DNA from: Cichorium intybus
Lineage: Eukaryota; Streptophyta; Magnoliopsida; Asterales; Asteraceae
NCBI GenBank assembly: GCA_023525715.1
Contig: CM042011.1
Span: forward strand, 4,483,566-4,547,565
Length of the DNA stretch: 64,000 nucleotides
Direction: 5' to 3'
Notes under the pieces: generated by a model
Databases searched by the model: none
Told to the model about the DNA's origin: nothing
What the model saw: the letters and a program-made list of their open reading frames with translations, nothing else
Part shown: positions 34,985 through 47,501 of the stretch, piece by piece
Layout: every line of letters begins with the position of its first letter
Numbering within the stretch: the first letter of the stretch is position 1
Program-made: the position numbers and the translations under genes

Positions 34985-36796
34985 CTAGTCTTTGTGGTGA
35001 TGATCTTGTGTCGCGTATTTCACCGGGATGTCATCAAAGTGTCGCGAAAACCCGTGTGCTTCCCCCAAACTTTTCAAAGACTGAAAAACATTATACATCG
35101 AAGGCCTTTCTTTAGGCCTAGAAACAACACACCCACAAGCAATCCTTAAAAATTGCAAAATTTCATCGTCATGCCCTTTTCCACGTATACATTTATCAAT
35201 CACATCTTTACTTCTTCCGGACCCCATAAGCCGACTCACCCACTCAACCAAATGACCTTTATACCCTCCTTCCTCTCCGTTATTTACCTCGAGCGGTTTT
35301 TGCCCGGTTACAATTTCCAAAAGTACAACCCCGAAACCGTACACATCACCTTTCATGGAAGCAACCATGGTGGATGAATATTCGGGTGCCACGTAACCGA
35401 ATTCACCTAAATCGCCGTTTTCAAACGAACTATTGTTGGAATCGCGGGTCCCAACGAGGCGGGCGAGCCCGAAATCAATTATTCGGGCTTCAAGATCATC
35501 GTCCACTAGAACCACGTTTGAGCTTATGGTTTGGTGAAGGTAAGGTGGTTCGCAGACATGGTGCAGCCAGGCTAAACCGCTGGCTGCACCAATACCGATC
35601 TTGAGCCGGGATGGCCAGTCAAGATCGGTGGTTTTTGTGGTGGAGTATAGAAGTGAGTTTAAGGTCCCGTTTGGCATGTGTTTGTATACCAAAAGTTTTT
35701 CGTCTTCAACAATGCAAAACCCTAGTAATGGGACTAGATTTGGGTGTCTTAGTTGACCTAATCTGTTCATTTCAGATCTGAATTGTTTTTCACTCATTTT
35801 GCAGGCGCTTAGTCGTTTGATTGCTAAAACGGAACCATCCTGCAACATTGCTCGGTAACAAACCCCTGTTCTTGTTGTGATTTCGATGTTGTTTTGATTG
35901 AAATTGTTGGTCGCAAGCAATATGTCGTTCAATTTGATTTTGACGATGGGTTTTTGGAACAGTGATACCTGAACAAGCCTGTAAGATCTCAATTTATCAA
36001 TCCAATTGCCCCGATCTTCACTACTGCCAGCATCACCACTCTTTTTCCGGTCAGTTCTCACAAAGAACCACCACCAGATCGCAAACAGTAGAAACAATGA
36101 CGCAGCGGCTCCGAGAACCCCTGCGGCTATGATAATGGCTAGGTTTTTGTTATTCAAACGCCCGCATTTCGAATTAAGGGGTTGACCGCATAAACCGTTG
36201 TTTCCGATGAAGGATTCGGCTTCGAACTTTGATAAATCGTCGGGAATCGAACCGGAGAGGTCGTTGTTAGAAACGTCTAGCTTCTTAAGCCTCTCAAGCT
36301 GGCCGATCTGGTACGGAACGTTACCGGAAAAACTGTTATCGGATAAAAGGAGATTGTTTAAGAACTTACAGTTTTGAATCTCAGGCGGAATGTTTCCAGA
36401 TAGAGAGTTTCCGGAGAGATCTAGGGTTACTAGATACGGCAGCCACGTACAGATTTGAGGTGGAATGGAACCGGAGATCGAGTTTTTCGACAGATCGAGC
36501 GACTGCAAGGAACGACAATACTGTAGGGAGTCCGGTAACGAACCGGAGAGTGAAAATTCCGGGAGCTGGATGGAGATGAGCCGGTTTTCTTTCTCGTTCC
36601 AACACGAAACTCCGACGAGCTTGCATAAGGATGTGACGGAGTCGTTTGTGAATGACCACGTAGTGAGCTTACCTTGTGTATCTGTGAGTGAGGCTTTCAA
36701 ACCTCGGAGGCACCTTACATCGTCTTCCATGGCGGAAACGCCGGCGAAAATGGTGGTGGCGAGGATGATGAATAGAAAAACGGAGTAGACTTTCAT
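34985..36796 (-). CDS. BIR2/BIR3-like LRR receptor pseudokinase
   Basis: Single exon. The ATG at 36796 is preferred over an upstream one at 36868 because it starts directly with a signal peptide (MKVYSVFLFIILATTIFAG) and gives 603 aa, close to the roughly 600 aa of BIR2 and BIR3. Order: signal peptide; LRR cap (DDVRCLRGLKASL ... WNF-like WSFTND); about five LRRs; a membrane span (NLAIIIAAGVLGAAASLFLLFA); a kinase-like domain. Kinase motifs are degenerate: the Gly loop reads TTRTGVCYRAM, the HRD segment reads LHQTISSNVVL without the catalytic Asp, while the VAIK-type Lys (LAIKRL) and DFG (IIDFGLA) remain. In Arabidopsis, BIR proteins bind BAK1 at the plasma membrane and restrain immune and brassinosteroid receptor complexes; the same role here is inferred. 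No frame damage is seen. Confidence 0.9.
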   Translation of the reverse strand: MKVYSVFLFIILATTIFAGVSAMEDDVRCLRGLKASLTDTQGKLTTWSFTNDSVTSLCKLVGVSCWNEKENRLISIQLPEFSLSGSLPDSLQYCRSLQSLDLSKNSISGSIPPQICTWLPYLVTLDLSGNSLSGNIPPEIQNCKFLNNLLLSDNSFSGNVPYQIGQLERLKKLDVSNNDLSGSIPDDLSKFEAESFIGNNGLCGQPLNSKCGRLNNKNLAIIIAAGVLGAAASLFLLFAIWWWFFVRTDRKKSGDAGSSEDRGNWIDKLRSYRLVQVSLFQKPIVKIKLNDILLATNNFNQNNIEITTRTGVCYRAMLQDGSVLAIKRLSACKMSEKQFRSEMNRLGQLRHPNLVPLLGFCIVEDEKLLVYKHMPNGTLNSLLYSTTKTTDLDWPSRLKIGIGAASGLAWLHHVCEPPYLHQTISSNVVLVDDDLEARIIDFGLARLVGTRDSNNSSFENGDLGEFGYVAPEYSSTMVASMKGDVYGFGVVLLEIVTGQKPLEVNNGEEGGYKGHLVEWVSRLMGSGRSKDVIDKCIRGKGHDDEILQFLRIACGCVVSRPKERPSMYNVFQSLKSLGEAHGFSRHFDDIPVKYATQDHHHKD

Positions 36797-36868
36797 GATG
36801 AGTTTTTGTGCTAGGGTTAGATTTGAGGGTTGCAGTGGAAATGGAGAGGAGGCCATTGACACTGCCAT

Positions 36869-37397
36869 GGATGTGATGGAGTTTTGTTGGGATTTGGGAG
36901 GAGGCAGATGACAGGGATGAGCTGTTTTGACTACTCACGTCGCTGTTTGACTGAATTCCTTTTTAAGTCAAAGATTTTGCTTTTTGAAAGCAATTGGTAT
37001 TTTTCGTATATTCATTATCATTCGTTTTCACGCTAACAATTGTATACATTTAACCTTAAACATTTATGTTGATGCAAGTGTTTGTTGGTTAAATTGAACT
37101 TCATGTTCTCATTTTATTGTTTATGATAATAATTGTTAAAGTTGAATCATATTGTTAGCTAATATTCTACTTGTATCTTGTAAGTTATTTATATGTCAAT
37201 TAATAAATAAAATTCAATATTCAAATCATGTAGTGATCAAGATAAACTTTGCTTCAAAAGACAAAATATCAAATCAGTTTTTGCCACGAGAGCCTATCAG
37301 TATTGCAATGTTTTACATGTCATGAAGATTCCGGTAATGGTCTAATCCGACAGCTAAGTGGAATGCATCGTGTCCCAAAAATCAATTATATTTCTTA
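36869..37397. other. Upstream region of the BIR-like gene
   Basis: Promoter-side and intergenic sequence, AT-rich. No specific element can be supported. Confidence 0.5.
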
Positions 37398-37545
37398 ACT
37401 TTTTTTTTTTTTGAACGTATTTTATTCTACTGTTAGTTCATCTTGTTAGTTTTTAACCACCTTGCTCCTAGTGGGGATAGAACCCAAACCACTTGGGAGA
37501 CTTGTAACTCCTGATGCCACTTGGCCAGAAACCTTGGGCAACTAA
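37398..37545 (-). mobile_element. tRNA-derived SINE, minus strand
   Basis: On the minus strand it has box A (TGGCCAAGTGGCATC) and box B (GGTTCTATCCC), and ends in an A-run (T-run at 37398-37414 on plus). A convincing target duplication was not found, so the 5' boundary is approximate. Confidence 0.6.
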
Positions 37546-38100
37546 TTAACTGGATATCAAAATGAAATGTCATTTTTATAAAGGCTTGAATAAAAAGATA
37601 ATGGGACATTTCTTTTTAAAGTATGTGACTCCTTAAAAAATGTTGCTAGAATTTGGATCAATGAATGATTTTTGATATTTGAATTTCCAAAACTTGGACA
37701 GATACCCAAATTATAAAAGGCCTCATCTAGGTGATTAGGGTTTACAACTAAATACTCTGTTACCCATTATCACTTTCTTAAAACACGCATTGTTTTTGGA
37801 AAGAAGCGCTATGAAAATTCTTTGAAAGAAAAACATTTGCAAATCTCCTACTCCTCTTACTTGATCTTGATATAACATTGTTGTTTAAATAGCAACTAAG
37901 GTTATTGTTATAAGTGTTTGATTTTGTGAGATTTAGATCTATGTTCTTGGATGATCTTTGAGAACTCAAAGTATAATCCATCTATCGTAATCACACCCAA
38001 AAGAATGCAATCCAAGCAATATTCTTCTTGCATTTGGATTGTTCTATGTGGAACCCCACCAGGCATATGTATTTATTAATAGTGTCACCAACTTGTACTT
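37546..38100. other. Intergenic with copia LTR-like fragment
   Basis: 37900-38045 resembles part of the LTR relic at 17950-18040 (TGGATGATCT, AATCCATC/AATCCCTC, CACCCAA). No gene seen. Confidence 0.4.
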
Positions 38101-38109
38101 GTGGGCAAC

Positions 38110-38840
38110 ACTTTCTATCTTATAAAGTATATTATCTTATTGTATGCTTTCTATTTGACAGATTGTATTATCTTACTATAATTTTATTACATTCTCTCTA
38201 TCTGACAAAGGGTCTTGTCTTATTGTAATATTAATGTATTCTCAATATCCGATAGAAAGTATTATTTTACTGTAATCTCATTATGTTTATTTTTTTTAGA
38301 GAGGGTCTTATCTTACTATAATCTTAACATATTATTTCTATTTCATAGATGGTGTTATTTTACTATAATGTCGTTATGTATCCTCTATGTTTGATAGAGG
38401 ATATAATCTTACTATCTTACGGGAACGAGCGGAATCAATGTGTTCCAATTAAATGTATTCTCTTTTGTCTGATAGAAGGCCTTGTCTTACTATGATCTTA
38501 GTGTATTATGATATTATCCATGTAATCAAAAGTATCATCTTAGGTAATCTTATTGTATTCTTTCTGTGTGACAGCCTGATAGGTGGTTTATTTTACAAAA
38601 AACAAATATTTTCAGATAAGAAAAACCCTCAATCAAAAAATTATAGTATGACAATACCCTTAAACTCGATCAAAAAGATTATAGTAAGACAATACCCTTT
38701 TTGGGGCAGAGAGTATAATAGGATTCCATAAGATAATACATTTTTGTCACACAGTGAAAATCCAAATAATATTGTAAGACTACCGGAAAAATAATATCCT
38801 CATTTAGAAAAAGAGAATTTATATTCTGATGTATCCTCTG
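38110..38840. repeat. Degenerate tandem repeat with inverted part
   Basis: About ten diverged units of 45-50 bp. The core is ATCTTACTATAATCTTA followed by a TATTCTCTCTATCTGA-like part (38110-38600). From about 38640 the same core appears in reverse complement (ATTATAGTAAGACAATACCC), so the two parts face each other. Confidence 0.6.
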
Positions 38841-40063
38841 TCATTAGAAAGAATGCAGTAAAATGATAATAATAAAATACCCACTCCTCTTCGTTTTGAA
38901 AAAACACGATTTTACTGTTAATGAACCTAGAATATAGAGATTTTTCTGAAAATCACCGGTTAAAACCTTAAATGTGTAAACAATTGTTGGTTTCTTGTCA
39001 TTTTCTGCATATTGCCTTTTTTCTGCTGAAAAGAATAAAATCATGACCTTCTCTTCAACGAGTCAATAATATATGGACTTTTCTACAGATTATTCTATAA
39101 TATAATTATGTATTTGAATGGTGTCAAATAGTTACAAAACTCTTTTTTTTTGTTTTTTGTTTTTTTTTTTTTTTTTTGTATTCATTAAAGAAAAACTATA
39201 TAACTGGATCACGAGATTTTTGGATCCATGACCGGTTATTTCTGTTCGATTATTTTCCAACTAAAGCTGGTTTTGGTAAAATCCCGTTTTCCTTCATAAA
39301 TCTAAAAGCTGAACCTAACCCAAAACTGGTTTATAACCAAAATTATCTAGTTAGACTATCTATACCTAAAAGGCAAGGCCAACTAAGGGACGGGTATGAC
39401 AGCTGTATTTATTGGGAGCAGTTACAAAATGTTTCTATCAAGAAATCTAAAAACTTCAAAAAAAAATGTGTTCTCACATCTTGTATTTTGGAAATAAAGA
39501 ACTCTAAAAAGAATTTCTTTCCTTTACACTATCCCATTGTAGGGACAAGATTTTAAATGTATGATGCCAAGTGACTGAATATAAGATTTCTCCTCTTTAA
39601 TAGTTGGTCATAATAGAACAAAGGAATGTCATAGAATATGTTTGCTATAATACCCCACCTTTCAAAAAAATTTAATTCATCCGAAAATACATATGAAACG
39701 AACTCAAGACCTTTGAAAAGCCGAATACAATCATTTTCAAATAAAAGTAACCTTTAAGGTCCTCACATAAAGTAAACCACAGAAAACCATTCAAAATCTC
39801 TATAGAACACAAAAAGACAATTTAAGATAAAAAAAGAACAACACAATATACCATATGTTATTGCTGCCTGCATAACATATACAAAATACCAAAACATAAA
39901 ACCTTAAAAAAAAATAAAAAACGAGAGAACAGAAGGAAAGGCCTCTTAGTAGCCTTTCCTTTGTTTGTTCTCTGACTCTCGATTGTCTGAATTGCAAATC
40001 AAACTCCATAACATTTGAACATAACTCCTATCTTCTTCATCTCTACAAAGTAGAAATTTATAT
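38841..40063. other. Intergenic, downstream of the PP2A gene
   Basis: A long T-rich tract at 39143-39178. A 126-codon open stretch at 39176-39556 (plus) resembles nothing I know and is probably chance. The part nearest 40063 is likely PP2A 3' UTR. Confidence 0.5.
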
Positions 40064-43000
40064 TTATAAAAAATAATCAGGAGTTTTGCGGGTGGTGTCT
40101 GGTTCAATCTGCTTTGGGGCGGGATCAAATTGAAGAAAATTCTGCTCCATGTTTTCTCCAACTTCAAGAATGGCAGCCATGTTTCCACATCGATAACAGT
40201 AGTTTGGTGCACTAAATACCGTCACCACATTTTTTTCCTAATATATCAATCAGTAATGATTAAATGATTGATTGTGATAGAGGGGAGGGTAATTATGTAA
40301 TTTACCTGGCACCAGTTGAAACCCTCCATGACAAGCTGGTGAGCTCGAGAGATGAGAGTGAGTCCATTTGTATGGTTGAATTGAGACGCGATGTCTTGTC
40401 CAAATGTATATCCGGCGCCACGTGGCGAGATGCCCCACCCACATCTGTCATCGGGATCGGACCACAACAGGTCGCACATTGGTCCTTCGTGTGGGACCTA
40501 CAAAATCAGACACTTAGGCCCTGTTTCTTTTTTCTTTTTTCTTTTTTTTAAGTCCTGAATTGATAGGTTAGGTGTACTGAATGGATAACGACATCTGTGT
40601 GGATAAAGCGTTCTTGATTTAGTTACTGTTTCTTTTTTGGACTGAATACACTGTTTAATTTGAATAAATGACTAATTTACACTCTTATTTAAAATTGACA
40701 AATAACACATTATCATTTATTAAATAACCATTATAAATTAAAATTGTACATTATCACATTAAAAAAATTTAGAAGTTAAATTTTATAAAAAATAACATGA
40801 TTGGTAACTTAAATTAAACATAATTTTAACATAAGTCAAAATAATAAAACCAATTAGAAAATTTAAAATTTTGGTTGTCTCAAAAAATGTTTTCCACAAA
40901 CGTCATAACTAAATACAATGATTACCACAATTAGAGACAGAAAAGCACGTTAATCATGTATAGAAGAATTTCGGTTGTACTAGCTTTTATGTGAGGATTC
41001 ATTTAGCATTAATTCAGATTCATATCTAGTTTTTTAATATTTTTATTTGTTGTTCCCATACTAAATAAAGATAATATTATCCTTATATTGGCGGGGAAAT
41101 GGAATTTCTTAGTTTATAGGAAGCAAGGGTAATTATGGAAAAATAAATATAGAATCATCAGTTAATGTTAAGGACACCCTTTTCACAACTTACGCACTAA
41201 GATATTTTGTTAACATTAAGTAAAAAAGAAACACCTATATATTGTTGAACTCATTAAGTTTGGTATACATTAAGTCAAAAAGAAACAGCAGCTTATTTAA
41301 ACATAAATACAACACTAGTTTTAAATTGCATAATAAGGATATCGTTTGAAATATAAAACACAAGTGTTTCAGACATCTAAGGAAAGTTAATTTATCCTTT
41401 AGAAACTGTCTACAGAAACAAAAAAGTAAATAAAATAAACAAAATCATAGGATTATTAACGTCATCAATTTGACATGGAAGGCAAAAGATACAAAGTTAT
41501 GGTGATTGTTCCAAAATACTCAGGGAATATAATAGATATATAAATGTCGAGTCAAACGGTCAACGTACCTCCTGAATGCGGTCCAAGGATCGGATATTGT
41601 CGAGTGTGTCCAAAGATGGTGACAGTCCTCCATGTAAGCAAAAGATCTATTATGACATGTATGATGTAACAGCCAATCAAAATTAAGAATATTATATGTA
41701 TATGTGACATGACATCATCAATTAATAATAAATACGCATGTGGTGATTCTAACCTGACTCTCGATAAGTGCTGTAAGAGGAAGGTAATCGAAAAGGTCGG
41801 TGAAATACTTCCAAACATTTGCATTCCCATACTTTCTCAAACATTCATCATAGAAACCATACCTGAATTAAACAGAAAGATTTATCGAATATAAAGTGAT
41901 GTATGGATAAATGATATTTAAAAAATATTTGAACTATTGACAACACACTGGAAAAAATTGGAATGAAAAAATAAACGAGGGAAAATTTGTAGAAAGTTAG
42001 GACTTGGGAGTTAATGGGGACTTCCTCTATTAAGTCATTTTTTTCTGAATTAAGTCGAAATGAATCATTACATTCCATTGTCATGTTTGGTTGGCTCGAA
42101 TGAAGAAATGAGTAATTTGGACATGTTTGTTATTAATAAATAGAAAATTAAATAAATTGAAACTGATAAATAAAGAAAAATGTTATTTTATAAAGATAAC
42201 TTTTATTTAAATAATGATAAAACGTTAAATAGATTGCATGCAGGCATATTTCATTTTGTTCAAAAAACATATTATATGTTTTACAGATAGTTAAAAAAGA
42301 ATTTTCTGTGATCTAAAAAAAGAAATAAAAAGAACTAGATACCATGAAATCTTAAAATATAATCATAATAAAAATATATTTTTTTATTTTTCTAAAAATA
42401 AAATCTAATAGATTGAAAATTTTAAAAAAGATTGGTATATAAATAAAAATAACTTATAATTACAGTATACGTCATTCCATTCCCTCATGGAATAAAAACC
42501 ACCCCACCAGAAGGAATCACATTCCCATTCCGTGAGGAATGCTCAGTTCCATTCCTTCATGGCAACCAAACAAGATGTTTTTCATTCCACTGTAATGCTC
42601 AATTCCATTCACTCTTCGATTACTGCATACCAAATGCTACCTAAAGTAAGAACTATTAGTGGGGTACCTACTACTCTACCACATGTGCATTAACTATTGG
42701 AGTATGTGCATATGACATAACATACTGACATTACTGTCAACGTCGTCATCCGAACCTCGTTGGTTGTTTATTGCTTATATCGCCACATGGGCAATCCTGT
42801 TAGAAGCCTATATGGATTCATTGATGTTTGTGTTATCTTACGTAATATGATCGTTATGGAACCCTACATTATATTACATATTAGAGTCGTTTAAATAAAC
42901 AAAAAACGAAAACCAATAAGCAACTACCCATGCATATATGTACGCGCTACGTACGTTATATTATAACGTGGCCTTAATTTGTAACTCCATGTATTGTGAC

Positions 43001-43970
43001 GTAACTCGTAAGGCACTCTTTCATGGACTATATGCTATAGCATCTGGTAATCGTGTATTCGCATTAATTGTTATTTTCTGTGTGTGTGTGAGAGAGAGGG
43101 GGGGTTAGGTTATATAGTGATACTTTGATGACAAACATAGGGAAGAAAAGATTTTGCATTTTGAACTTTAAAAAAACTGGAACCCGTATTAATTGTGATC
43201 AATCTTAAGAAAGTAGAGATCTTACACTTGAGTAATCTGTCGGCTCTCATGGTTTCCTCTAAGAATTGTAAGTCTGTCTCTATAGCGAACTTTAAGAGCC
43301 ACTAACAGTGACACAGTCTCCACTGAATAATACCCACGATCTGTGGTAATAATAATATGATTAGAATCAGATTAAACAAACTATTCGATTGAATGTCAAA
43401 AGCAATTGGAGGAAAAAAAAAAGAAGCTAAGAGCACATCTTTCGAAAGGGGTAATCAATAGTGAGAAATGATTTAGAAGCTATGAACTCAAAGTTTAAAC
43501 TTTCCATCTTTGTATGTCATCAATAGCCACTAATAGCAAGTGAAAGATTTATGTCTTTTATTTATTATCTAGCAAGATATAGTAGCCAATTTGCAACACA
43601 TGTATCACAAGAACCTCGCAAATTAAACCTAATTTTCTACACTAAGAACAATTCATTAGTACAATTACAAAATGCCCAAATTTAAGAAACACAAAAATGG
43701 AAGAACAAGTAACTCACCGACGTAATCTCCCATGAAGAGATAATTTGTATCAGGAGTACTTCCACCTATCCGGAACAGCTCGATGAGATCGTAAAATTGA
43801 CCATGAATATCACCGCAAACCGTAACCGGACACTTCACCGGTTGCACATTATATTCCTCTACAAGTATAGCCCTAGCTTGTTCGCAAAGGGTTTTCACCT
43901 CCGATTCCGTCAACGCCTTGCACTCCATCAACTGCTCTATCTGTCTATCCACATCCGCGTGCGACGGCAT
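40064..43970 (-). CDS. PP2A catalytic subunit, six exons, 306 aa
   Basis: Catalytic subunit of serine/threonine protein phosphatase 2A, cytosolic and nuclear, working as a trimer with A and B subunits. Exons (minus): 43718-43970, 43226-43340, 41754-41862, 41569-41646, 40306-40497, 40064-40237. They sum to 921 bp, 306 aa plus stop, exactly the usual PP2A-C length, and every junction has GT...AG in phase. Metal and catalytic motifs are intact: GDIHGQFYDL, GDYVDRG (split by intron 1), RGNHESRQ, ISPRGAG, SRAHQLVMEG. The C-terminus TPDYFL is the conserved tail whose Leu is methylated and Tyr phosphorylated in PP2A. The N-terminus MPSHADVDRQIEQLMECK fits plant subfamily I (PP2A-1/2/5 type). The ATG at 43970 is chosen over one two codons upstream by family match. 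Introns 2 and 4 hold probable MITEs. Confidence 0.96.
40517..41292. mobile_element. Probable MITE in PP2A intron 4
   Basis: The ends are inverted: GGCCCTGTTTCTTTTT at left, AAAAAGAAACAGCAGC at right. The AT-rich interior has no coding potential. A hAT origin is possible, but no 8-bp target duplication is convincing. Confidence 0.4.
42060..42620. mobile_element. Probable foldback MITE in PP2A intron 2
   Basis: CATGTTTGGTTGG near 42082 is repeated inverted as GGCAACCAAACAAG near 42561, with further inverted ATTCCATT-type blocks outside. No target duplication was established. Confidence 0.35.
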
Positions 43971-44558
43971 TTTCACCTTTATTTTCCGATAAGATATCCA
44001 ACGATCGAAGATCGGCTTACAAAATTGTAAACAAAAGGCGATCTTTTAAAAAGCTCGGCCAAAAAAATCAAAACCCGATTTGATTCAACCTTTGAAAAAG
44101 GAGCTAGGGTTTGATTTTGATATCATTATCCAATATATCACAGATTCGTCTCCATCGACTTAAAAAAAAAAAAAAACTCCGAAATTTGCAAAAGATGTAA
44201 AGATTACTTTTGTGTGTGTATGTGTGTATGTATATACATATAGATATATGCAGCGTGACGGAGAAGAAGGCTAAGAAACGATGGGTAGCCAAAAAATTGC
44301 AGAAAAAATCAGACGAAGAGTGAAATGAAACCGGATGAAACTGAAACTCAATCACAAGTCACCGATAATTTTCAGTCTAAGATCATCATAGAGATGGTCA
44401 CCACGTGTCGGCCCTTTTCTGAAAGTTTGCTAACATGCGCCAGTCCGGCGTAGATAGGCAAGCGTATTGTTTATTTTATTTTTATTTTGTTTACAGGAGG
44501 ATAAGATTGAAGGACGAAAACGTTAACAATAGCGAGTGAATAGAGTTCGCAGATAGAT
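43971..44558 (-). promoter_or_regulatory. PP2A 5' UTR and promoter region
   Basis: It follows the start codon on the minus strand. A TA-rich box around 44230-44250 (minus GCATATATCTATATG) lies about 270 bp upstream of the ATG and could be the TATA element. No other site can be supported. Confidence 0.4.
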
Positions 44559-44574
44559 TAAATGAAAAGGAAAA

Positions 44575-45980
44575 GAGAAAATTGCAAAATTGGTCCCTAT
44601 GGTTTGCCAAAATGGCCAGGTTTAGTCCAAAATGGGTTTTACTAGCACCTAAGGTCCAAAAATGTTGTATTTGTTGCGACTTTGGTCCAAATTTTAAAAA
44701 AAATACTTAGAAAGACGGATTTGCCCTTATTATTTTATTTTTATTTTTCTTTTAATTTCTTTTATGATTTTATGGTTTAAAAAAAACAAAAAAAATAATA
44801 AAACTCCCCTCTGTTTCTCTCTCCGCTCTCTCTATGCTCTCATTTCTCCTCGTCTCTCTATCTCATTTCTATGATGCAAAATCGATGTTCAACCTGCAAA
44901 ATCGATGGGTTTTCAGCATGACACGAGTGGAGACATACAAGTTCTAGGGTTTCTGCATCGACACGAAGGGTTTTCAGGTCGACAAGCTAGGGTTTTTTTC
45001 AACAGAAAACGATATTCAACCTGCTCCAGATATTCCGTCAAGCCAAACCGACGACCACATCGATTTGCCCCATAGAATCCATCAATTGAATGTCGTATCT
45101 GCCAGGAGAGACACCATCGCTGCTGATTTATGAAGTTATACAACCGAATACGGTTGTAAATGTTCCAAATCGGTGATGATGATATGAATTTTCCAGATCT
45201 GGATTGAGCTAATCTCCTCCCCAAACATGTCTACATCATATTGAAAGCAGAATGGGGACATTGGAGCTTCTAAAGAGAATAAGAATTTTGGGTGGTGTAG
45301 AATCAAACCTCGAACTTCGGTTTCAGGTTCCTCTTCGATTTTGTTTTGTTGCAGGCATTGTAAAAAATATACGAGAACAGAAATGGAGATGATGAAGTGT
45401 AAAATCTTTATGTCTTGCTTTACGTTATTCTTGAATCGACCACGAAGAGAAATCAGAGGAACAAAAGGTGATGGCGATGGGTGAAAGAGAGGGGGGAACC
45501 AATTACCCACCGTCAAGCGACTTGTATGGATGCGTAGACTTGTAATGAGGTGACGACGATTGAAGGAGGAAGGTCGACGAGGATAGAGAGGAAGGCTGCC
45601 TGTAGCGATTCCGATTTTCGGCTGGACGGAGCTTGGGGGCGGGAAGAGTCGGAGATATCGTCTGGTTCTTTATGAGAGACTGAAAGAGATAGAGCGAGAT
45701 GAGAGATGAGAAAGGAGAGAGGAGAGGAGGATAGGGGACGGGTACAAGGGAGGGTTATTTTCTTTCTTTTTTTTTTAAATTAAAAAACCATAAGATAAAT
45801 TAAAAGAAATGGAAAAAGAAAAAAGTAAGGGTAAAATAGTCTTTCTAAGTATTTTTTTTTAAATTTGGACCAAAGTCGCAACAAATACAACATTTTTGGA
45901 CCTTAAGTGCTAGTAAAACCCATTTTGGACTAAACCTGGCCATTTTGGCAAACCACAGGGACCAATTTTGCAATTTTCTC
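44575..45980. mobile_element. Non-autonomous MULE with long TIRs and gene-like interior
   Basis: 1406 bp with terminal inverted repeats of about 150 bp (GAGAAAATTGCAAAATTGG ... mirrored to ...GCAATTTTCTC). A perfect 9-bp duplication AAAGGAAAA lies at 44566-44574 and 45981-45989. The interior (about 44810-45770) has no transposase and is GC-richer, with CT-rich 5'-UTR-like sequence at one side. This is the build of a Pack-MULE, although I cannot name a donor gene. Confidence 0.88.
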
Positions 45981-46315
45981 AAAGGAAAATGATTTAAGGA
46001 GGTAATGATTTTTTTATTTTGTTTATATTTGGGTAAAAAAAATTATTTATATAATCAACCAACTTGTTTTTAGTGTTTATATCTTACCATTATGATCGGG
46101 TGTCATCTGTTATATCCCGGTATCATCAACTTACGTCAGTTAATAACGCTTATGTGTCGTATTACGTGGTCATTCCACACGTTCAACCCCTTTCTCAGTA
46201 AATTAGGGTTCGTTCTAACACCCATTTCTCCTCGATTACATCCTTATTAGAAATTAACTACACAAAATCGTTCGTTAAGGTTCGTAATTGAAGTGCGGAG
46301 TAAGTCGATTGTCGC

Positions 46316-47501
46316 ATGGCGGGGAAGTCATCTACAAGTAAGTATTTGACTGTAGATGTTCATTATAACGGTTTTTTCACACCAAAGTCGTTATCGTACT
46401 TGGATGGTGTTAAAGTGTCGGTTCGAGATGTGGATTTTGGTTTACTATATTGTAAAGATTTTGTTGCGTTTCTTAGAAAGATGTGTAAAGGAAGCTGTGA
46501 TAACGTGTACTACAGTCAACAGTAGTAATAAAAGTTTGGCAGACGGTATTAGGAGAATTGACAATGATGCTGTTTATATCGAGTTTGTTTAAATGGTTAT
46601 GATATTGTGAACGAGTATAGAATGAATGTGTACATTAACCATCATAATGAACCAATTCTTGACCGGGCTAATTCAGAAGTGCATGAATCTGATGAAGAAG
46701 ATGACAAAAAATCAAAACACTCTTGTATAATTGAATATGATCATGAAGACGATGAGGAGGTGCATACTTTTGACAAAACTATTGTTGATAATTTTTTGAA
46801 CAAGCTAGGAGGTGTTACCAGTAACACCAGGGAAAATGATGATGATGAACCCAACAATGAAGTTGATCAGGATGTTGTGTTCCCTGTACATGATGAGAAC
46901 CATGAATGGGATCAAATGGTCCCGGTTTTAGGTATGAAGTTTTCTAACCCTTTGGAATTAAAACATTGTATACCAAATTATGCTGTCAATAATGGGTTTG
47001 AATGTTTGATTTATGGTATGAAAAAATTATCATAATAGACCATTAGTGAAATGTGGCAAAGGTAAGAAGAATAAGAATGGATCATCTCGTCCTTTTAGAT
47101 TGTGGGCAACCTAGATGGGCAAAAAAAAGTCTTTCCATATCAAGTCGTTAATTAGTGACCACAACTGTTCAATAGTATTCAAATATGGTTCCATTGTAAC
47201 ATTCAAATGGATTAGGAAGCATTTCATGAATGATATATTGCAAAACCCAAATATGTGTATTAGGAAACTAAAAGGTGAGGTCAGCAAGAAGTTTAACTTG
47301 ATTGCAAGTGTAGGACAATGTAGAAATACTAAGAATTATGCATTTCAATATATAGAGGGTAATTTAATAAAACATTATGCAAAAACACGGAGTTATGGAG
47401 AGGAGTTAAGAAGGACAATCCCCAGATCAACAATAAATATGGATGTGGATATTATGTCTAATGGAACCCCTTACTTTTCCAAGTTCTATGTAAGGGTGTG
47501 A
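46316..47501 (+). pseudogene. MuDR-like transposase N-terminal remnant
   Basis: Pieces in shifting frames follow the plant MuDR plan. An N-terminal region (VDVHYNGFFTPKSLSYLDG) comes first, then an acidic linker (ESDEEDDKK), then a region like the MuDR DNA-binding domain (LGMKFSNPLELKHCIPNYAVNNGFE, then RPFRLWA and IKSLISDHNC). Further on are YAFQYIEGNLIKHYAKTRSYGEEL and TPYFSKFYVRV. Stops and shifts lie at about 46523, 46589, 47033 and 47112. The DDE catalytic core and SWIM finger that should follow are missing. Confidence 0.75.

Noticed and set aside
39176..39556. 126-codon open frame on the plus strand
   Set aside because: No family resemblance, composition like the AT-rich surroundings, and it starts in a T-run; probably chance.
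45136..45516. 126-codon open frame on the minus strand in the MULE
   Set aside because: No recognisable domain; treated as part of possibly captured sequence, not as a gene.
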